From contig SFNM01000080.1 in the NCBI GenBank assembly GCA_004552725.1, forward strand, positions 1-8,649: a stretch of 8,649 nucleotides of DNA, given 5' to 3'. The position numbers were made by a program, and so were the translations under genes. The DNA comes from Bacteroidales bacterium (GTDB lineage: Bacteria > Bacteroidota > Bacteroidia > Bacteroidales > Muribaculaceae). The notes beneath the pieces are model-generated. The model was not told the origin of the DNA and ran no database searches. It saw nothing but the letters and a program-made list of their open reading frames with translations. Shown here piece after piece: positions 7,979-8,649 of the stretch (its first letter is position 1; every line of letters starts with the position of its first letter).

Positions 7979-7980
7979 GC
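7942..7980. terminator. Second, imperfect copy of the hairpin, terminator 2
   Basis: A core TGCGT (7955-7959) and ACGCA (7964-7968) with a 4-nt loop, ATTT, is flanked by AAAAT on the left and GATTTTTT on the right, so the stem has internal mismatches. The right arm ACGCACTGATTTT (7964-7976) is identical to that of the first hairpin. A T6 run (7973-7978) favours termination on the + strand. On the - strand it would follow the small gene, which ends at 8028, or at 7996 if frameshifted. Confidence 0.65.
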
Positions 7981-8027
7981 AGAGTGAAAAATAAGTTAGT
8001 CGAAGAGGGTGTCAGCGAGCACCATGG

Positions 8028-8495
8028 TCAGCGCGGGTGGCAACCTTGTCGGTAGTCGACGAGTTCGTGCGAAAACTCGTCGACGACATGGGAGTCGACG
8101 ACAGCGCGTTGAGGCGCTGTCGACGCAGTTGCAACGGCCGACATCGGCGCAGTGGCCGACGTCGGTGCGGCTTGCGTCGGTGCGGCTTGCGTCGGCGCTG
8201 TCGGTGCGTCGACCAAGTCGGACTGTTTTGAGAAGTCCGACTCAGCCGACGCGGCAGGAGTAGATGTAGCCACCGCTTCAGCCTTTGCGGGGGCTGTAGC
8301 GGTGGCTGCTGTAGCGGAGGCTTCGGGCGCTTCACTGCGTCCGAGAGCCATGAATACTTTGTAGTTGATGTCGGCATCGTCGGCGGGGTTGAGCGCATCT
8401 ACGCCGAAGTAGATGCGCGCGATTTTGTCGCGCTCTTCCATGCTAAGGGAGCGGAAGAAGGCTTTTTGCAGGGGTGTTAAGATTACGTTTTGCAT
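8028..8495 (-). CDS. Small hypothetical protein with Ala/Pro/Thr-rich tail, C-terminus probably frameshifted
   Basis: A 155-residue protein that I do not recognise. Residues 1-55 (MQNVILTPLQKAFFRSL ... VFMALGRSE) look like a compact helical domain with balanced charged and hydrophobic residues. Residues 56-132 are a low-complexity linker rich in Ala, Thr and Pro, including a PTQAA repeat. Residues 133-148 (VVDSHVVDEFSHELVD) look helical and acidic. The last residues, RQGCHPR, look out of place. A -1 shift near 8037 would continue as ALTMVLADTLFD and stop at 7996, a more natural ending, so a one-base loss in the CCC run is likely. There is no signal peptide or membrane segment, so the protein is probably cytoplasmic. 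Its own promoter lies upstream. The ATG at 8495 is the only good start near that promoter. Confidence 0.7.
   Translation of the reverse strand: MQNVILTPLQKAFFRSLSMEERDKIARIYFGVDALNPADDADINYKVFMALGRSEAPEASATAATATAPAKAEAVATSTPAASAESDFSKQSDLVDAPTAPTQAAPTQAAPTSATAPMSAVATASTAPQRAVVDSHVVDEFSHELVDYRQGCHPR
8055..8124. repeat. Two adjacent inverted repeats with GTCGAC hexamers inside the small gene
   Basis: The first is an 11-bp perfect inverted repeat, GTCGACGAGTT (8055-8065) and AACTCGTCGAC (8074-8084), with an 8-nt loop. The second is a 9-bp perfect inverted repeat, CGACAGCGC (8099-8107) and GCGCTGTCG (8114-8122), with a 6-nt loop. GTCGAC occurs at 8055, 8079, 8094 and 8119, and again at 8208. All lie within the 3' part of the small coding region. 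Confidence 0.7.
8161..8190 (-). repeat. 15-bp tandem repeat, two exact copies, encoding PTQAA twice
   Basis: GTCGGTGCGGCTTGC occurs at 8161-8175 and again at 8176-8190, with a partial third copy beginning GTCGG at 8191. The unit is a multiple of three, so gain or loss changes the linker by five residues without a frameshift. This is typical of slippage in low-complexity linkers. Confidence 0.85.
8216..8242. repeat. 9-bp inverted repeat within the linker coding region
   Basis: AGTCGGACT (8216-8224) pairs perfectly with AGTCCGACT (8234-8242) across a 9-nt loop. It encodes part of SDFSKQSDLV on the - strand. It is the third hairpin within 190 bp of this gene. No function can be assigned. Confidence 0.6.
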
Positions 8496-8533
8496 TGTAG
8501 TGTGTGTTTTGAGGTTAAGAATTAATTACAATG

Positions 8534-8568
8534 CAAAGTTACAACACGATTGAGGGTGTTGGTGCAAA
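8534..8568 (-). promoter_or_regulatory. Bacteroidetes-type promoter for the small hypothetical gene
   Basis: On the - strand, TAACTTTG (8541-8534) matches the -7 consensus TAnnTTTG exactly. TTTG (8568-8565) lies 23 bases upstream, slightly farther than the usual 19-21. Transcription would start near 8527, leaving a leader of about 32 nt to the ATG at 8495. The TTTG is part of one arm of the 29-bp palindrome. Confidence 0.65.
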
Positions 8569-8593
8569 ATTTGGTTCGTCAAACCAAATTTTG
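8565..8593. promoter_or_regulatory. 29-bp palindrome overlapping the -33 region, possible operator
   Basis: CAAAATTTGGTT (8565-8576) and AACCAAATTTTG (8582-8593) are perfect 12-bp inverted arms around the 5-nt spacer CGTCA. The left arm contains the putative -33 TTTG of the small gene's promoter, the place where a dimeric repressor or activator could act. As a terminator it is less convincing: on the + strand the T-run starts 7 nt after the stem and no + strand gene precedes it. Confidence 0.5.
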
Positions 8594-8649
8594 TAGTGAT
8601 TTTTTTTATTTCCCCTTCGACAAGGAAGCCTTTCCCACCCCTATACCCC

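Noticed and set aside
8012..8398. Alternative - strand frame of 128 codons in the small gene region
   Set aside because: Rich in Arg/Pro/Ser with no sensible N-terminal domain; it lacks the promoter-proximal start of the 8495 frame.
8565..8607. The 29-bp palindrome plus later T-run as a + strand terminator
   Set aside because: No + strand gene precedes it and the T-run begins 7 nt after the stem. The overlap with a promoter element makes an operator more likely, though this is not settled.
8606..8649. Possible 3' end of a further - strand gene, reading GIGVGKASLSKGK then TAA at 8606-8608
   Set aside because: Only 13 codons are visible, and another frame is open too. It is plausible as the tail of a gene beyond the window but cannot be supported from so little sequence.
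1..8649. Search for CRISPR arrays, tRNA/rRNA genes, insertion sequences and riboswitches
   Set aside because: No regularly spaced direct repeats, cloverleaf or rRNA-like sequence, transposase or terminal inverted repeats, or known riboswitch core could be seen by eye.

Overview
The window looks like a chromosomal segment of a GC-rich member of the Bacteroidales, possibly a Muribaculaceae-type gut bacterium. Three things support this. Copies of the Bacteroidetes -7 promoter element (TAnnTTTG, here always TAACTTTG) lie upstream of genes. There is a signal-peptide TPR protein coupled to a plug-less outer-membrane barrel. Spermidine synthesis appears to use a carboxyspermidine dehydrogenase. The genus is an inference; no rRNA or tRNA is present to fix it.

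Layout, left to right. (1) Positions 1-717 (+) hold the C-terminal part of a D12-class DNA adenine methyltransferase whose start lies outside the window. It is clearly AT-richer than everything after it and looks like the right edge of an acquired restriction-modification or phage-type segment. A strong hairpin at 740-770 ends it and also ends the convergent gene to its right. (2) Positions 793-5447 (-) form a two-gene operon: a 996-residue exported TPR protein, then a 555-residue outer-membrane beta-barrel, joined by an ATGA stop/start overlap. (3) A 129-bp divergent promoter region (5448-5576) carries two TAACTTTG elements pointing away from each other as a perfect 9-bp inverted repeat. (4) Positions 5577-7850 (+) form a second two-gene unit: a polytopic membrane protein of the LPG-synthase transmembrane/flippase-like family, then carboxyspermidine (carboxynorspermidine) dehydrogenase. 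(5) Positions 7851-7995 are a non-coding convergent junction with two nearly duplicated terminator-like hairpins. (6) Positions 8028-8495 (-) encode a small protein with a well-formed N-terminal domain and an Ala/Pro/Thr-rich tail. Its C-terminus appears frameshifted. It has its own promoter, overlapped by a 29-bp palindrome. The last ~55 bases show nothing convincing.

How the genes work together: the TPR protein and barrel are very probably made together and act in the periplasm and outer membrane, but their role is unknown. The membrane protein and the spermidine enzyme share a short spacer and are probably co-transcribed; no functional link between them is evident. I see no clear defence system, CRISPR array or complete mobile element. 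The parts most worth following are the TPR/barrel pair, the duplicated hairpins with possible alternative pairing, and the small repeat-rich gene with its palindromic upstream site.
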